Assembly: GCA_036674765.1 (NCBI GenBank)
Contig: JARVKI010000004.1
Coordinates: forward strand, 496,001-560,000
From: Seiridium cupressi
Lineage: Eukaryota > Ascomycota > Sordariomycetes > Amphisphaeriales > Sporocadaceae
Direction: 5' to 3'
Length of the DNA: 64,000 bases
The notes beneath the pieces are model-generated. The model ran no database searches. It had not been told where the DNA came from and worked only from the letters and a program-made list of their open reading frames with translations. The translations under genes and the position numbers were made by a program. The stretch's first letter is position 1. Every line of letters begins with the position of its first letter. Shown in pieces: positions 33,136 to 43,272 of the stretch.

Positions 33136-34896
33136 TCAACGGCGAATGTATATACCACCACGACCGTGGGCCTTGTCCATCACTTCCGCACTCGCTGTTC
33201 TGAAACCAGCTAGATGCAGAGGTATGCTGTCGACACCTTTTTGAAACTGTGTTCTGGCCTCGACATATTTGTCGGCCACCGAACACGCTGATTTCCCGGT
33301 CTTCATTCTCTCCACAGTCTGATGTACTCCCCATGTTTCGCGGCTGAGGCTGGCTAAGGCAACCTCGGTATCTCGAGCCGCTGCGTCGAAAGATTGTGTA
33401 AGCTCTCTCACCCGGACGGACTGCTGTGTTGGATGGAGGTATGCCATAATTATGGTCTTGAGCTTTGTGCCAAAAAATGCAGCTCCGTTGAAGGCATGGA
33501 TGATGTGTACAGTGGCAACATTTTTGGCAACAACTCCCGGAGATACGTAAGGGGCCGGACCAATGGTGATGATGGCTTCATGCCAATCGTGCGAAATGCC
33601 TTTGTTGCCTTTGTCAGGCTCAAGTCGAGCCCAGCCAATGTAGACACCATTCAGACGCAAAAGAAAATCATTGGGGACACCACTCAGATTGGCTGTAGGC
33701 AAGCCCAGTTGATCTTGACTTCGACCAGTGCCTTGCACCACTGTTCCGGAGAACTTGAGCGGAAATGGTTTCTGCGGCCCAGAGTCGGCGCCCACAATTT
33801 CGGGGGGAGCATCCGACAACACTACGTCGTGTAGAGGATCATACGACACATCTCGAGCGCCGTCAAAATTACGCTCCAGTGCCTCGAATTTATTCTGCAA
33901 TCCAGATTTAGCGTACGCAATATGCTCGGCTCGCTCCGCAATGAAACCAGGCTTCACCTTGCTTGTGTATTTTTGAACGCGGTTGTCCACCACCGCCTTT
34001 GCTGGTCCGATGTATTTGTTAACTACCGTGGTGCCGACTACTGATGCAACCTTTAGACCAGCTTCTAGCGGCATTGTCGAGAGGCTTGCTCCGCGGAAAA
34101 TGCTGACGTCGCTGGAGGTGCTGGCAATACGGAAGACGGGGCTAGGACAAAGAACCTTCTTGCGGCTCTCGCCAGTACATAGCACGAGACGGAGGTAGCC
34201 ATCAGATGCAGCGGCAGGGATGCGGATGATGCAAGTCTCACAAGCGACATGCTTGGTTTCCCTCTTGAGGAATTTCTTGATATCTCTTTGCCACGCACGT
34301 TCATCTGCTTCTGGCACATCGGACGGGATTGCCTCAATGGACGGTGTCACATCAATCCAGTTGGATGACGTTCCCAGCAGAGTAGAGACATTCATGCCCA
34401 GATTGCCAGAGAAACCCTTCCTTTGAAGCCATAGTGATCTATCTGGCGGAAGCGGTGCGTCAGAGAAGATGGTAATGGTAACCCTTGTTGACGGGCCCTT
34501 GTAGTAGACGAGGGCCGAGGAATGTCTCAAAATGCTGAAGTGCTTGGTTGACTCCACAGGGCGAGATATTAGACCTCCAGCAAAATAGATTGTTTCATCG
34601 ACTGCGGTTTTCCAGAATGACTTTGACGCACTGGGGACATCAGGGATGGTGGTCTCTGTACGTGTGATGGCACTTGGTTCCGAGCTATTAGCTATCAGAG
34701 GAATAGTGTTGAGTCTCGCGGGCAAGGGTGGACGCTGTTCCAACTTGAGCTCCACCGTCTTCTCGGTCAACTCGGTTTCGACATCTTGGTCATCAAAATA
34801 ATCATCATAAATATCCGAGATGTCGATGGCCGGAGCGGGACTCGAGTCTCGAGGAAGAGGCTTGCGTCTGACGTTCTCAGTAGACTGGGTGCTCAT
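33136..34896 (-). CDS. flavokinase-fold protein lacking the catalytic Glu
   Basis: Intronless gene of 586 residues. The first 90 residues are polar and acidic. Residues about 95-300 form a fungal-specific region (FWKTAVDETIYFAGGLISRP; AVDNRVQKYTSKVKPGFIAE). From about residue 375 a riboflavin-kinase-type barrel is clear: KFSGTVVQGTGRSQDQLGLP runs straight into the PTANL motif, then NGVYIGWARL, then VHIIHAFNGAAFFGTKLKTI and IMAYLHP. In active kinases the VHIIH strand is preceded by a catalytic Glu (pattern A-E-V-H); here the residue is Thr (A-T-V-H). The usual GWNP after the SVG strand is also altered (TIGPAPYV). FMN synthesis is therefore unlikely; flavin binding or a structural role is possible. 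A helical tail of about 100 residues follows. It diverges from atg17 across 618 bp. Confidence 0.8.
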   Translation of the reverse strand: MSTQSTENVRRKPLPRDSSPAPAIDISDIYDDYFDDQDVETELTEKTVELKLEQRPPLPARLNTIPLIANSSEPSAITRTETTIPDVPSASKSFWKTAVDETIYFAGGLISRPVESTKHFSILRHSSALVYYKGPSTRVTITIFSDAPLPPDRSLWLQRKGFSGNLGMNVSTLLGTSSNWIDVTPSIEAIPSDVPEADERAWQRDIKKFLKRETKHVACETCIIRIPAAASDGYLRLVLCTGESRKKVLCPSPVFRIASTSSDVSIFRGASLSTMPLEAGLKVASVVGTTVVNKYIGPAKAVVDNRVQKYTSKVKPGFIAERAEHIAYAKSGLQNKFEALERNFDGARDVSYDPLHDVVLSDAPPEIVGADSGPQKPFPLKFSGTVVQGTGRSQDQLGLPTANLSGVPNDFLLRLNGVYIGWARLEPDKGNKGISHDWHEAIITIGPAPYVSPGVVAKNVATVHIIHAFNGAAFFGTKLKTIIMAYLHPTQQSVRVRELTQSFDAAARDTEVALASLSRETWGVHQTVERMKTGKSACSVADKYVEARTQFQKGVDSIPLHLAGFRTASAEVMDKAHGRGGIYIRR

Positions 34897-35514
34897 ATCG
34901 CGTGCATACCAGGACTGCCAGAAAACGCGTTACAATGGCCGGTTCCTTTGCTGTATGTTCTTGCTATTCATCAGGGAGGAGAATACAGTTGGAGGGATAT
35001 TTCATGATGCCGGTGTAGTCAGACAATGAAATGAGCCCTCCCTCTGTCGCAAGACGCAAATATCGGGTGACCAGGTTGTAACACAATGACCATCGAATCC
35101 CAGGCCGAGACTCTAATACCATCAATAGGGGAACTTGCATTCCCCAACCAACTCCTGGCGGTGGACCTCGCCTCAGCACTAGAAAGGTTATGGCTAGGTG
35201 CCTCAAGGTGGTAACTTGGCAGCTCTAAACCTTGATACTGGAGAGTTAGCGTCGGAAGCTCCCCTGCTAAGACAAGCCAATCGGGGCGGTCTAGCGCCGG
35301 TCCTTGCCGTCACCGGCCGATCCAAGGCTGCATTAGGCGTGAGCTTCTAGGTTGAGCTCAACCTCGACCTTTTGTCCTTGTCCTTCATGATCCCATCAGT
35401 CCCACATTACCATACCGAGTCATTATCGGGCGTGACAATGTAGAATTTCCGGCGTCTTCGTCGGTTATTTGCTACCCACAGAATCCTGAGTAGCGCCCTC
35501 CGCCACTCATCGAG
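34897..35514. promoter_or_regulatory. shared divergent promoter of flavokinase-like gene and atg17
   Basis: The 618-bp gap between two divergent start codons must hold both promoters. No individual factor site is identified, and small frames inside it look like chance. Confidence 0.5.
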
Positions 35515-37102
35515 ATGGCGTCACCCTCGTCCACAGCCTCGTCTTCTCCCCGAAACTCACGCCCATCCTCCCGGCATGGAGAGATCGAAGCCGACGGCTC
35601 TGTGCCGGTCGAGACCCTCGTCCAGCATCTCCTCGATGCCAAAAGGTCGCTCTCATCGATGGCCCAAGTGCTGCGGGCAAATGAAATCGTGACCGCTGCC
35701 CGGCAAGCCCACGAGGAGTCAGTGGTTCTAGGAGCTCAAGCACAGTTCCTCCGACGTGGTATCAACGACCAAATCAGATTGCTCCTAAAAGCCCGCCGCA
35801 GTATGAGCAAGACTTACGACAGCGGCAAGCGCGAGTTCAAACAAGTGATCAAGAGTCTCGACGCCGCAAATGGACACTTGGAGACCACGATGAATGTTCT
35901 CAGAGACCAGACTGTGGAAAGCGCGTTCAGACCAAAAGGCGAAGCCAAACGGAGTTTACTGGACTTTGTAGATGTAGCACAAGTCGACATCATGCATAAT
36001 GCTTTGAAAGACAACATAGCTGCATTACAAGTGAGTCGAATACTGGAGTTGGTATGGCACCGCTGCTTGAAGCTAATCAAATTGGTCGTCCCAGAGCACA
36101 CAAACATCCTTCGACGGTGATCTCCTCCGGTTCGATAACGACCTTCGAACCTTGAACAAGACCATCTCCTCCGCGCCTTCGCCGCCTTCGCCGTCCGCTT
36201 CGAATTCCTACCAACCAGTTCCACATCTATTAGCGTCCCTAATGGAGAGTTCCCACGAAATGGCCGAACTCCTGGCGTCGCTAACGAAACATTTCGATCT
36301 CTGCGTCACTGCTGTACGGACGACCGAGGGTGGAGCAGCTTTGGCTCGAAGGAAAGCTGCTGAAGCATCACAATCGCAGGGCGACAACAACAATGTTTCT
36401 ATATCTGGGGTTATCGCGGAGCAGGAGTCGCATATGGCTGAATTAGATCCTGTCTCTCCCGAGGAACGTCTGGAAATGTTACAGGTTGTTGCACAGGATG
36501 CCTCTGAGGTGCCTGACGTGGTTCAAGAAATCAACGAGCGCCTCAATAACATGAAGGAGGAATACCATCATCTGGTTGAGCAGACAGGCCAGATCAAGGC
36601 AACCTACACCACCACAATCAATGCATTTCGCGTGCTTGAAGATATTGGAACCAGATTACGCAGCTACATTGCTGCCGAGACCGAGTTTCGCGAGCGATGG
36701 ATTGCGGAACACGAGACCATTGATGTAAAGCTGGATGAGATGGAGGAATTGAGGCTCTTCTACGAGAACTATGCCAACTCATACGATAGTTTGCTCCTAG
36801 AAGTTGAGCGACGAAGAGCACAGGAGGATCGAGTTATGAGCATTTGGAGGAAAGCGAAAGATAGTGTGGATAAGATCATCGAAGCCGATCGTAAGCAGCG
36901 CGAGACATTCCGACACGAAATCGCTGAATACATACCCACTGATCTGTGGCCTGGAATGGACGACCCCATCCAAAAATGGGACGTAGCACCAGTCGGAGGT
37001 GCGCCGGCGGGCGACGAAGGGTCGAGTAGCACACCAGCACTCGAAAAGAGCATTGTGCAAGCTGCTGCCAAAAGGCTAGGGCGCAATTTTGGCGACCGGT
37101 AA
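35515..37102 (+). CDS. atg17: autophagy scaffold protein Atg17
   Basis: Two exons (35515-36030, 36095-37102) with one 64-bp phase-0 GT-AG intron encode 507 residues. Atg17 is the scaffold of the Atg1 kinase complex at the phagophore assembly site, a long curved all-helical dimer. A disordered Ser/Arg N-terminus of about 30 residues is followed by long helices: VPVETLVQHLLDAKRSLSSM, FLRRGINDQIRLLLKARRSM, and after the splice TSFDGDLLRFDNDLRTLNKT and LLASLMESSHEMAELLASLT. The distal part (ELRLFYENYANSYDSLLLEV) and the motif HEIAEYIPTDLWPGMDDP before a short tail match the family. Length is normal. The first ATG (GAGATGGCG) is used. Confidence 0.93.
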
Positions 37103-37442
37103 GGGTTTCAATTATCATGTGGCGTTTTGGTCATGACAGGTTACTGTGTCCCAGTCACGATTCAATCACACGGGCTGGCGTTTCGGTATCTATGGCTATC
37201 TGGATTCTGAGGCATGTTCCTTTTGATCTAGGCAGTAATTGTTTGCATTTCGGTTACATAGCTGGATGGTGAGTCTTCACCATCATTGGAGAAAACCCAG
37301 TCGAACGGGATTTCATTGCGAGTCTACTCTCCTGTCAATCGGGAAGCTTGGGTTGGCCACCGGCAGACGTCGGGACCGTTGAATACTAGCATCATAGACT
37401 ATGACAAACGCAACTTGTGTCATCCAATCAGAACTAAACATC

Positions 37443-37533
37443 TCTCGATTAGTATAGTGGTCAGTATGCCAGCTTGTCATTCACCAGATGAACGAGATCG
37501 CTGGAGACCGGGGTTCAATTCCCCGATCGAGAG
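37443..37533 (+). tRNA. tRNA-Asp (GTC) with a 19-nt intron
   Basis: Acceptor stem TCTCGAT (37443-37449) pairs with ATCGAGA (37526-37532), with discriminator G at 37533 as usual for tRNA-Asp. The D arm contains the A-box-like TAGTATAGTGG. Anticodon stem CCAGC/GCTGG holds anticodon GTC at 37476-37478. The intron (37480-37498) sits one base after the anticodon, at the canonical site. The T arm CGGGGTTCAATTCCCCG (B box) is perfect. A run of five T follows directly. This is a complete, probably active gene. Confidence 0.95.
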
Positions 37534-37534
37534 C

Positions 37535-37539
37535 TTTTT
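37535..37539 (+). terminator. RNA polymerase III terminator
   Basis: Five T residues start two bases after the tRNA-Asp 3' end. That is the normal polymerase III stop signal and its usual distance. Confidence 0.85.
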
Positions 37540-38181
37540 GCTGCCGGTTCACTTGTGGCAACTCATGCGTCGCTTACTTTTTGTTCAAGGTCAACATTTG
37601 CATTTTCCGTACTTACAATATCTGCCGTAGTAAGATTCTTACCGTTGTGGGTGGAGCACGAGTGTTTTTTCACAGCCTCCCATTGAAAAGTGGGCGCTTC
37701 CGGTACTAGTGCGATGGAAATCGCAGCTATGCAATAGATCGACTGTTGTCGCAACATGAATAGATAGCAAGTAGATAGATATGGATGAACTTTGGCCTGT
37801 AAGTAGTCTTGAGTCTACCTAGTTATGCCTTTACATAGCCGGACCTGGGCGATCCACAGAGCAAACCCGAGTACCAAGAAGGAAGGATTATACGGAAAAC
37901 CTTGCATACTAGGTGAGATCCACACTATTGGAGAGATTCTCAACAGATCCAAACATGGCTTCAGCCACTTAGACAAGGTCGTCGCTATGATTTGCTGGAT
38001 CAAGCTTTTCCTGACCTTTCAAATCGTGTACCGCGCTTTCTACCATGATACCAACGGCGATGCTATCGCCAATTACATAAAATCTCCTCTGCCAGACAGA
38101 TGCGAGCATGGGCATCTCCTTTGGACTATCTTGAATTGTAGACAGTAGGTATGTCTTGTAAGGATATCTGGTCTTCTAGGC
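37540..38181. other. intergenic
   Basis: About 640 bp between the tRNA and the stop of the small secreted protein gene. Short frames on both strands show nothing recognisable. Confidence 0.5.
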
Positions 38182-38444
38182 CTAATCACATGGTGTTCCG
38201 TCGCAGTACGGTACCCCGTCAATGCAATCACCCATCTCGCCTGAGTCCAGACACCAGGAGCTCCCGCAGCAGTGACCGTCGCAGTGGCAGCGAGCGTCAA
38301 GAGGGTGCTGCATGGAGGAAGCCATTTATTAGTTGATGATTACTTAGGCGGCTGATAACTTACGAGAGAAGAGCCAGGTGTCACGGCAATTGCGCTCGCA
38401 ACGGTGGCCGCGAATAGGAGGGTGATGAGGTTGAAGGTCCCCAT
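38182..38444 (-). CDS. small secreted cysteine-rich protein (68 residues, 8 Cys)
   Basis: Two exons (38444-38364 and 38307-38182) with a 56-bp GT-AG intron (GTAAGT donor, CATGCAG acceptor). Neither exon alone makes a long frame. Residues 1-18 (MGTFNLITLLFAATVASA) are a clear signal peptide with an Ala-Ser-Ala end. The mature part is short and has eight cysteines: four close together in RCHCDGHCCG, then SSWC, GDC, PYC and TPCD at the very end. An even number of cysteines in a short secreted chain suggests four disulfides. Such proteins are common among fungal secreted effectors and defence-type peptides. I recognise no family and assign no activity. ATG context (CCAACATGGG) is good. It stands alone, 650 bp beyond the tRNA-Asp. 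Confidence 0.72.
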
Positions 38445-39171
38445 GTTGGCGGTTCGTGATAAATACCCAAGGAAGATAGATGCTGTAATAATTAAATTCG
38501 ATGCTGTGTATTGAGATTGGTTTAGAGATACCAGAGCGTTGCAAGGAGATCATTGATCACAATTGCATGCCACGAGCCCATTTGTATAAATTTTCATACC
38601 ATGCAATGAAGCGCGGGCGCTGACCTCAGAAATAGAAGTCACATTTCGGTCTAGTTATCATGAAGCTACGAACCGAAAGTTTGGGATTGGAGTAGAGGCT
38701 GTTGATAGCCCGTCTAAACGGCTGGGCGAATCCTGTGAGACTTCATCTGAACTTGGCAAACTCTGGAATGGGCATAACACAGGCTGGGGTCAGGGTCATT
38801 CAAATTATCAAACATAAGGTAAGCTACTTTATTGGCTCTCATGTGGACCGTTTATGATCATGTGGGTAGGCGATGGCTTGATTGACTGGCCAATGCGATT
38901 CTTGGCTGTTTCCCAGCTATAGATACTAGCGTTCCTTTTACTCTCTATACTAGACAGCCATATATATCCATGACCTTGCCGAGATCTCCATAAACCTATC
39001 GTGTTCTCTGTGGGTTAGTTGGGACTTGAGAGCTTTCCGGAAGGTGTCTGGCGACTGGTGTTCCGCACCCCAACTGCTCGGCCTGTCAGTTCATGTCTTG
39101 GTCCATCTGTCCCTGCCAGCAACTCCTCCACTGTTTAACAAATCCCATCACCAGGACCACTCTCTTTGCCA
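38445..39171. other. intergenic
   Basis: About 730 bp. It holds the upstream side of the small secreted protein gene (a TATAAATTTT-like stretch is near 38585-38594) and the 3' flank of the second 2EXR gene. No other gene is seen. Confidence 0.45.
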
Positions 39172-40245
39172 TCACTCTTCGCCATTTGGTTTTCCGTTGC
39201 CTGCGGCGAAGGGCAGCATCGGCCCTTCTTCATCAAGCTTGTTGACAATACGCTGCTGTAGCAATTGCTTCGTGCAGTGGCCTAGGCCATGTCCAGCAGT
39301 GCTTAGCGCACTTTGCATGTTGAAGTGGTGCTGTGTCTGACCGGCCAAACGAATCTCGATGTTACCCACTCGTGCAAAGAGTTTGATGGATTGCCAGCAT
39401 GCGGGTTGATCAATACGTGTCGCTATCATGCGCCTGAGACTTTGGGTGATGTGAACGCACAAGATCTGACTGTCAATAAGTTCTTCGTTAGACGGTTGGG
39501 GAATCCAGTCTGGACCCAGTCCGTTACGAAAGCGATGGACAGTGTCCGCGTCCTTGAATGATTGCGCATCAAGCGGAAGCATATCTTCACCAGTGGTTGG
39601 CAGGAAGTCAATGATAAGATTCTTGATCTTGAGGCCCCGCTCCTTGATTGTCTGTATCATGCTTGGCTGCTTGTATCTGCAGGAATCCTTCTTGGCCGGT
39701 ACGGGTCCATGGGATAAGATCGTGGCGAGAGTCTGACCGAACAATTGATCGGCACAAGGGCAATTCGATTTTATCTGCGAGCGAAAGCACGCATGGTGTC
39801 GGTATTCCATCCAGTCTACGAGCTGTAGGCTTGAATTTGGAGCTCTGAATTCAATGGTGAGGGTATCGACGCAGTCTGTGAGTATTGGAACCGACACCCA
39901 CGTCACACCAAGTGCTGCGGGCGCACCAAGTTCCGTACAAGTCATTCCGAGGATCCACTGTGTAGGCTTCTTCGCCCAATGTTTTGTCAGCGCTGTAACC
40001 TCGGCGTAGAGCTGACGGTTGACTAGCATTAACTGGTTGATCGTAAGGTTGTAGCAAGGGCGTCCCATCCATGTGACATGGCCCCTACCTCCGACCGTGA
40101 ATTGGAAGTCGTTGACTAAGTGTTGATTATCCTCTTGAAGAGGATCAATCTCAGTGTCGTTCTTAGGGGCGTCCGCACGTAATAAGATCACCTCTGCCAT
40201 GATCATGCGACGAAGTTCGAAAGGTAGATTCAGAAGCTTCGGCAT
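39172..40245 (-). CDS. 2EXR/F-box-like protein
   Basis: Intronless frame of 357 residues. It opens with MPKLLNLPFELRRMIMAEVI, an F-box/2EXR-type LP-E-R-I motif right at the N-terminus. Next comes a region with NLTINQLMLVNRQLYAEVTA, the second typical phrase of the family (a Leu/Val-Asn/Cys-Arg-Gln-Leu helix). The remainder is mixed alpha/beta, with no catalytic pattern visible. Function unknown; by analogy it may be an adaptor for ubiquitin ligases, but this is inference. It shares only the motif with the 2EXR protein at 1856-2788 and is not a recent duplicate of it. The start is the first ATG. Confidence 0.65.
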   Translation of the reverse strand: MPKLLNLPFELRRMIMAEVILLRADAPKNDTEIDPLQEDNQHLVNDFQFTVGGRGHVTWMGRPCYNLTINQLMLVNRQLYAEVTALTKHWAKKPTQWILGMTCTELGAPAALGVTWVSVPILTDCVDTLTIEFRAPNSSLQLVDWMEYRHHACFRSQIKSNCPCADQLFGQTLATILSHGPVPAKKDSCRYKQPSMIQTIKERGLKIKNLIIDFLPTTGEDMLPLDAQSFKDADTVHRFRNGLGPDWIPQPSNEELIDSQILCVHITQSLRRMIATRIDQPACWQSIKLFARVGNIEIRLAGQTQHHFNMQSALSTAGHGLGHCTKQLLQQRIVNKLDEEGPMLPFAAGNGKPNGEE

Positions 40246-40915
40246 TTTCTAGTTTGGGGTCCTCTTGATCTAAGCCTCAGGTTCCAGTAGCTGTATGTCG
40301 TCAGATAAGAATCAAAAACCGGTTTGTTGCGGTAATGAGCGGAGACCTACTTACATCGATGGATTGAGAAAAAACTGGCGGCGAAAAATCTGCTGGATGA
40401 TTTTTCGTGTGGTTGTGTTCTGTTGACAAATGAACAAGATGCCAACGCGGCTCTTGCAGAATTTTTGGTGGTGGTTTTCTTGCAGCTTGACGTTGGTCAG
40501 TTGTGTGGTGAGAAATCTTCCGGGCCACTCAGCAGCGTGAAACGAAAAAGGAATATGGGCATTGATCAAGCTGCAGCTTTGGAAGTCCTAGCTGCACTGC
40601 TGCTGTTGCAGAGTCAACGCCCAGAGCTTCAAGGCGCTGACTGGCACTCCGATTCGCTCAAGACGTATCTTACAGATCCCTTGCGTCGACGTGGAAATAA
40701 TGTAGTTAATGATTCTTGGATGGTCAATCCCATATTCTGTTGTCAGGGTAATGACTGGAGAGCATGTTGCCGCGTTCCTGTCTAGTCTGGTTCCGGCGTG
40801 TGAGCCAGCGTTGGTCGAGGTCCATACATATAAGCACACCGACCTCCAGCATAAATGTAAACTTGTGTTGAGGACTCAAACCTTTACTCCGTTCCGATTC
40901 GAGCACCAGCCCATC
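40246..40915. other. intergenic
   Basis: About 670 bp between the 2EXR start and the stop of the next minus-strand gene. A plus-strand frame at 40423-40785 has no recognisable pattern. Confidence 0.5.
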
Positions 40916-41866
40916 TCATCGCCTTACCGGAGGCCCATCCAAAGGACTGCTATATTGGTCTCCATCCGTAGGGTACCACATATAATACTGCGATTCAGGC
41001 GTCGGCATCTCTGCCCTAGGGTTGCCGCCCAGTTCTCCAGGTCGTGTGAGGGCAGAAACCTCGACGCGACCCTGTGCATCCATTTCGTATAAAGGTTGCG
41101 ACGGACCACGCCAGTGTTTTGTTTCGCCCGGATGAGTTTGGGAATGAGTCGGTAGATGGCTCTTCTTGAACATGCCTAGTAGGCCGCCGGGGTTCCTCGC
41201 CGGGTTTGCAGGAAGTTCGACCGGCCTTTGTCGCCGCAGTCTTCGCACCATCAGGAACATCGCCCCAATTGCAATGAGGGAGCCAAGGCCAGCACCAACA
41301 CCAATACCAATCACGGCGCCTGTCGCTAGCCCTGGAGTGGATGCATCGGATGATGTTGGTGAAGACGAAGCTGACGTAGTAGGTGTTCCGGTACCACATA
41401 TTGCAGTGGCTGTATTTGCTGGCGGAGAGCCATGTTAGCCGCGCTAGTTCTTGGCGTGATGAGAGAATGCAAGCTGAGAAAGCTGCAAGTCAAGGCAGTA
41501 CTCACCAGGAGCGGCACTATGGTCGCAGTTATAGACCATATTACATGTGGTGTTGCCATATGTATAGTAGTCTTCTTGGAAGCTCTGCCAACACCGGAAG
41601 CCGCCATTGTCGTAGCCGTTGTCTCCTGTTCCGGCATATTGTCCATCGGCGACCTGTGGGCCAAGATTGGCTGTGAATTTGGTGTTGGTAGTGGTAAACA
41701 ACCCGACGGTGGTACTACAAATCCAGAGTGCAGTTTCGCCAGTATTTGTAACGACGTTTGCAACGTCATTAGGGGAACCGCCACTGCTCGTAGGGTAATA
41801 GGCCATTTGCGATGAGTATACGCCGACCTTGTCTCTGCAGTCGGCCAAGACAACGTGCTCCGTCAT
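40916..41866 (-). CDS. single-pass membrane protein with short cytoplasmic tail
   Basis: Two exons (41866-41506, 41418-40916) with an 87-bp GT-AG intron encode 287 residues. The start MTEHVVLADC in good context (CCAAGATGACG) has no cleaved signal peptide. The N-terminal 120 residues have several Cys and aromatic residues (FRCWQSFQEDYYTYGNTTCN) and look like a folded domain. A Thr/Ser-rich linker follows, then one membrane segment at about 150-177 (GAVIGIGVGAGLGSLIAIGA), a basic stop (RRLRRQRP) and a Pro-rich tail with Tyr motifs (QPLYEM, SQYYMWYP). I believe proteins of this plan occur in many Pezizomycotina, but I know no function. A surface receptor or cell-wall-linked role is only a guess. 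Confidence 0.72.
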
Positions 41867-43272
41867 CTTGGAAGACGGGCTAAGGACAACAGCAATGCGT
41901 GTGCGAAGCCTTATCCCGGAGTACGTACGCCAAAGTGTTGCTGATGCTATCGGGCTTGGCCGTGCATGTTTGATGCTTCACTCATATGTAACCGAACCAG
42001 GTCAAGATGCCTAAGAATGGCGGCTGAATAAAGACAAAGGGAAGACCGCGAACTCTACGGAAGCAGGAAAAGAAGTATGGAGAGACTCGCTTCACACGGC
42101 ATTTCCCAGGACAGCGGTGTTCGGCCCATTGTGCATCGATACCTTTTGGGGCCAGCCAAAGGGCAGGCTGCGCTACCGCAAGATGAACGACTTCTAGACA
42201 TGCCCGCGATGCTCAACTAATATGCTGGGTTGTCGGGGACCAATAAAACGAGGGAGAGAGGTGCACCCTCTTCTGGTGGCACCCCGGCTAGCTTCGTGAT
42301 GTTACCGCAACCCTGTCAAAGCTAGGGGCCGCAACTAAAAATGGGTAGGATTCGCGGGTCGAAATGCTGTTTTGCGGAGCCTTCCAACGGTTTTGCGCTT
42401 TCAGCCTGCAGCGCTCATTCTCTACAGGGGCTCCTTTTAAGCTGTTTTGTCCGCTTGGGCTGCTTCGCTCTCCAGGTGCTGACTCAGCCTCTAGAGTTTC
42501 CGTATCTTTTCGTCGAGATCGGCGAATGATCCTCCTTCGCACCTTGTAAGAAGCAACGACGTGGCGGATTTGAAGGAGCGCTTGATGCTCAATCGTATGA
42601 CTGTAGATCAGATGAGGACTGTTGCTTTTTTCTTTTCAACTCAGCCGCGTTGGCTTGACCTCCAACCCCCAATCCTCCCAAAGCCTTCTAGCATATATCA
42701 GGTTGGGGTATCCTTGGTGAATATCTCCAATCGCCTGCATACTATAGCTCGACTCCACACCTGTGCCATTGGCCAAAACAAAGTCAGCCATGGCAGCTGC
42801 GATAATGTAGCCTATTGAGGTTGCATTGCTGCGACCAGAGTCACCAATGGGTAACTAAAGCTGCAGATCAGCTGATGACGCACCGTATTCAACCCATAGG
42901 TCAATTGACAGCAAATTATCTGAGTAGTCTGGACCTCTCTGCATACAGTACCAAACCGCGACAACCCGGACATGACATAGCCGACAGAGGCTCTCGGGCC
43001 AATACTCCTGAACCACCAGCTCGCAAACAGCCAGCCACTAAGACCGGGGTGGGTTTCCATCTCTCGTATCTTCATTCCACTTGGAGTCCCCTTTCTGGAC
43101 TCCGATACTGGACAGCACCCAGCATAAGTACAACAACGATGGGATACATGCTAAAGGAATGTTGTGTTTTGATTGACTACTTATTGTTAAGTCAAGAAAT
43201 ACTTGGGTCGCTGGAGCCTTAGCAACTTGGCTGGCTATCTTAAGTCCCTTGGACATGCTGCAAATTTTTCAC
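41867..43272. other. intergenic, 1.4 kb
   Basis: It holds the upstream side of the membrane-protein gene and the 3' side of the lectin-like gene. Frames at 42288-42542 and 42812-43222 have no recognisable pattern or splice continuity. Confidence 0.45.

Noticed and set aside
40423..40785. 120-residue plus-strand ORF
   Set aside because: No domain or conserved composition; it lies in the upstream region of the second 2EXR gene.
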